Below are positions 20,674 to 22,547 of a stretch of DNA of 22,547 nucleotides, one piece after another. Made by a program: the position numbers and the translations under genes. Within the stretch, counting starts at the first letter, position 1; the number at the start of each line of letters is the position of its first letter. The notes under the pieces are model-generated. The model was not told the DNA's origin and did no database searches. It saw nothing but the letters and a program-made list of their open reading frames with translations. This DNA comes from a virus. The stretch is from the IMG/VR virus record IMGVR_UViG_3300010412_000085, positions 1-22,547 of that record, one strand, 5' to 3'.

Positions 20674-20760
20674 TCACACTTGAAATTTTCTCATAGAAAT
20701 GTTACTATATAAGAATAAGAATATAAGACCCTACTATCCTCAATTAACCATCCCCCATAT
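20674..20760. other. AT-rich stretch, possible DNA unwinding element
   Basis: About 55 bp downstream of the iterons the sequence becomes strongly A+T rich (runs such as GAAATTTTCTCATAGAAATG and TATATAAGAATAAGAATATA). Iterons followed by AT-rich DNA is the classical origin layout. It also contains a candidate promoter. Confidence 0.5.
20680..20708 (+). promoter_or_regulatory. Candidate sigma70-type rightward promoter
   Basis: TTGAAA (20680-20685), 17-bp spacer, TACTAT (20703-20708): 5/6 and 4/6 matches to consensus with optimal spacing. It points towards the terminase-like gene, with a leader of about 200 nt. An alternative -10 (TATAAG at 20708) has worse spacing. Confidence 0.45.
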
Positions 20761-20917
20761 ATGATATGGTCCCCCTTCCTGATAAGTTCCTTCCTTCCCA
20801 CCCACCCGCCGCACAGTCCTACCTCGTATTGAACTTTTTCCTATATCAACTGTCTAAGTATCCCATATGACCAATGCCTCCTCTCCTCTCCATCCTCGCG
20901 CCGCGTTTAAGGACACA

Positions 20918-21400
20918 ATGGGCCGCTTGCGGACCCAATCTCTCTTTGTAGAGAAGAAAGACCCCAATTACCCTGCTTACTTCACAGTAAGGGAGGAAGA
21001 CTTTAAGGACGGAGACGGAAATGAGTATGTCAGCTTACGACGCCTATATGTCGAGTCTCAGGACCCAACGGAGTACCGATTTGCCCAACGGGCCTTCGGC
21101 TCTTGGAGGCACTGGCTACGCATTAGGAGTATGGCTTGGTTACAACCCCACCTTACGGAATGGCGTGAGGAGTTGGATGCGAGACTTAGGAGCCTTGGCT
21201 CCCAATGGCTGCAAGAAGCTCTTGATGGAACGTCTCAAGTATCCGTACCAGCGGCGAAGTACTTTGCGAATGGAGAGTACTGGGATAAACCCAAGAAGCG
21301 TGGTAGACCCTCTAAAGAGGAAATTGAGGGGACAAGAAAGCGGCTTGCTAAACAGGAAGCCGAACTAGACGAGGATTTCGAGAGAACACTAGGAGTATAA
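20918..21400 (+). CDS. Probable terminase small subunit
   Basis: 160 aa from ATG 20918, which has AAGGA 5 nt upstream and begins MGRLRTQSLFVEKKDPNYP. A longer start at ATG 20867 has no SD. The segment RRLYVESQDPTEYRFAQRAFGSWRHW and the helices around EWREELDARLRSLGSQWL resemble small terminase subunits of marine podo-/siphoviruses. AAKYFANGEYWDKPKKRGRPSKEEI is the Lys/Arg-GRPSKEE motif common near their C-terminus; the end is acidic. Small terminase recognises packaging sites on phage DNA and recruits the large subunit. It opens the rightward virion block, in keeping with that role. Confidence 0.68.
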   Translation: MGRLRTQSLFVEKKDPNYPAYFTVREEDFKDGDGNEYVSLRRLYVESQDPTEYRFAQRAFGSWRHWLRIRSMAWLQPHLTEWREELDARLRSLGSQWLQEALDGTSQVSVPAAKYFANGEYWDKPKKRGRPSKEEIEGTRKRLAKQEAELDEDFERTLGV

Positions 21401-21403
21401 CAA

Positions 21404-21505
21404 ATGCCTAAGACCAAGGAATCAGCACTCTCCCGTCTGGGGAGAACGATGAAGAAGAAGAAGGAATCGAGAGGATCAAAGACCAAGAAAGGAGCAAAGA
21501 AGTGA
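21404..21505 (+). CDS. 33-aa lysine-rich basic protein
   Basis: ATG 21404 (AGGAG at 21391-21395, 8 nt) to TGA 21505. About 40% of residues are Lys or Arg, with MKKKKESRGS and KTKKGAKK blocks; only two residues are acidic. Its stop overlaps the next start (GTGA), supporting translation. It might bind DNA, for example as an internal virion or packaging peptide. The family is not recognised. Confidence 0.55.
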   Translation: MPKTKESALSRLGRTMKKKKESRGSKTKKGAKK

Positions 21506-21696
21506 CCATCAAAGACTTCGTGACCGAGAAGTGGAATGACCTCAAGGCTTGGCGTAGGGGAGAGACGCGAGTCGCCCCTTCTGGCACTCGCGGGCGTGTG
21601 TACGCTCGTGGCAAAGCAGAACTAGAAATGAAAGTAACTAGGGCAGATGGTTCAGTTGAACACATCAAAGTCCCTGCCACTGTAGAACGGAGGTAA
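21502..21696 (+). CDS. Hypothetical protein, 64 aa
   Basis: GTG 21502 with AAAGGAG 7 nt upstream, overlapping the previous stop by 4 nt. Starts with a helix (IKDFVTEKWNDLKAWRRG), then a basic turn (SGTRGRVYARGK), and ends with a beta hairpin (LEMKVTRADGSVEHIKVPAT). Unknown function; probably a small virion or assembly protein by location. Confidence 0.68.
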   Translation: MTIKDFVTEKWNDLKAWRRGETRVAPSGTRGRVYARGKAELEMKVTRADGSVEHIKVPATVERR

Positions 21697-21702
21697 CATC
21701 TA

Positions 21703-22065
21703 ATGGCAGACATTTTCACAGACGTTGGGGAGACGCTCGTAGCCGACTACGTTGACGGCACAGCATCAGCTCCAGCAAACTGGTATATCGCGTGGGGTAC
21801 CGGCGCGGGCACCGCAGCCAAGGGCGACACGACTCTCTTCACCGAGGCTACTGAAGCTCGTGTGACTGCTACCGAGTCTCAGCCTACGGCAGACGCCAAC
21901 CGCTTCGTCGGCACGATTACGGCTGATGGCACCAAGACGATTACGAACGCGGGCGTCTTCGACGCTTCGACTGTGGGCAACTTGTTCCTCAAGTCAGACT
22001 TCACGGGTGTAGCACTTAACGCATCGGATAGCATTCAGTTTACGTTTACTATCACTTGGGCTTAA
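21703..22065 (+). CDS. Virion-type beta-rich protein, 120 aa
   Basis: ATG 21703, GGAGG 10 nt upstream overlapping the previous stop. The sequence is Thr/Ala/Gly rich with little charge: WYIAWGTGAGTAAKGDTTLF, TEARVTATESQ, RFVGTITADGTKTITNAGVF, NLFLKSDFTGVALNASDSIQ, FTFTITWA. This WGTGAGTA...TITNAGLFD...SIQFTF pattern is common in short phage proteins annotated as tail-fibre or structural. It is expected to be an all-beta capsid- or tail-associated protein. G+C is slightly higher than in the replication genes. Confidence 0.75.
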   Translation: MADIFTDVGETLVADYVDGTASAPANWYIAWGTGAGTAAKGDTTLFTEATEARVTATESQPTADANRFVGTITADGTKTITNAGVFDASTVGNLFLKSDFTGVALNASDSIQFTFTITWA

Positions 22066-22075
22066 GAGTTAGCCT

Positions 22076-22465
22076 ATGGCTGACCAGAAGAATCCCCGCT
22101 GTGATGGCATGGGGAACTCAAAGGGCGACCATTGTTGCTACCTTAGCGGCTCTCCTTGTCCCCACCTTCTGATTGACGACCCAGACAATACTCCGCGAAA
22201 GTACGTCTGCGGTCTCCTCAAGGAACTTAAGGTGTGGAACAAGGTGCACACCGATCCGCGCTACCTCGCGGATGTGAAGCCCCATTGGCTGGCATCAGGC
22301 GCGATTGACTGTGGCGACTGGCCCGGTGACGTTCAGCAGATCCGTAACGATATCGCGAACGGCCTTATCTCGCCGGACTACGGGTGTTGCATGACCCGTG
22401 ATCTCGTGGGCACGGTTACGTGGCCTCCGGGGTCAGGAAGCAACGGGGGCAATCCTAACCAGTAG
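22076..22465 (+). CDS. Cysteine-rich hypothetical protein, 129 aa
   Basis: ATG 22076 with a weak GAG-type SD. It has nine cysteines, including HCCYLSGSPCPHL, YVCGLLKELKVW, IDCGDWP and YGCCMTRD, plus several His, suggesting metal binding or disulfides. The C-terminus is Gly/Asn/Pro rich (GSGSNGGNPNQ), a typical flexible end. It is encoded among virion proteins and probably virion-associated. There is no signal peptide. Confidence 0.7.
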   Translation: MADQKNPRCDGMGNSKGDHCCYLSGSPCPHLLIDDPDNTPRKYVCGLLKELKVWNKVHTDPRYLADVKPHWLASGAIDCGDWPGDVQQIRNDIANGLISPDYGCCMTRDLVGTVTWPPGSGSNGGNPNQ

Positions 22466-22476
22466 GAGAACTTCCC

Positions 22477-22547
22477 GTGGCAACTCTAACACTCCTTCCG
22501 ACCACAAGTACTGCATCAACCGAATGTAGTAACAACGGTAACAATGT
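22477..22547 (+). CDS. Start of a further gene, cut by the window end
   Basis: GTG 22477 follows GGAG at 22465-22468 (8 nt), 11 nt after the preceding stop. The 23 visible residues (VATLTLLPTTSTASTECSNN and on) are Thr/Ser/Asn rich, suggesting a structural protein. Nothing more can be said. Confidence 0.5.
   Translation, partial: MATLTLLPTTSTASTECSNNGNN

Noticed and set aside
20626-20712. 28-codon frame starting MSKGRQGG on the + strand
   Set aside because: The SD is poor and it crosses the AT-rich tract and candidate promoter; too little support.

Overview
The window is part of a tailed-phage (caudovirus) genome. It shows a lysis cassette, a long leftward block of DNA replication and nucleotide-metabolism genes, and the start of a rightward virion block. 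Genes overlap tightly, often by 4 nt as GTGA, ATGA or TTGA. Shine-Dalgarno (SD) sequences are strong and GTG/TTG starts are common. No integrase, repressor, tRNA or CRISPR array is visible. The gene set (adenosylcobalamin-dependent RNR, family A polymerase, endonuclease I, CobS/CobT-like pair, 3-TM holin) fits an aquatic phage of a Gram-negative host. It resembles what is known of the 'cobavirus'/zobellvirus-like podoviruses of marine Rhodobacteraceae. That placement is inference from gene content only.

Layout. 1-2396 (+): the end of a large protein with an ART-like C-terminus, a TM/coiled-coil protein, an M15 endolysin, a 3-TM holin and a small conserved protein. 2420-2443: a bidirectional terminator where the two transcription units converge. 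2442-19097 (-): about 27 genes in one leftward run. Read from the operon start (right) to its end (left) they are two small proteins, a MoxR-type AAA+ ATPase (CobS-like), a VWA protein (CobT-like) with an HExxH motif, small proteins, primase, a secreted protein, a DnaB-like helicase, DNA polymerase, an SSB-like protein, a Cas4/RecB-like nuclease, endonuclease I, a 3'-5' exonuclease, small proteins, class II RNR, a membrane protein, a zinc ribbon, DUF3310, SLOG and three small genes. 19098-19794: non-coding and rich in stem-loops. 19795-20199 (-): one basic protein. 20200-20866: hairpins, an array of about nine 11-bp iterons that includes DnaA-box matches, and an AT-rich stretch; this is the divergence point and a good origin candidate. 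20918-22547 (+): probable small terminase, a tiny basic protein and virion-type proteins.

The most unusual signal is a 14-bp pseudo-palindrome with consensus AGTKYYTRRGAACT. It occurs 15 times between 1093 and 19602, mostly inside genes, in every reading-frame phase, and often about 1.1 kb apart. It behaves as a DNA-level signal and I do not recognise it. Other points of interest are a hairpin that hides the ribosome-binding site of the origin-proximal gene, a DnaB-like helicase lacking the Walker A lysine and the usual Walker B aspartate, and several genes under 55 codons.
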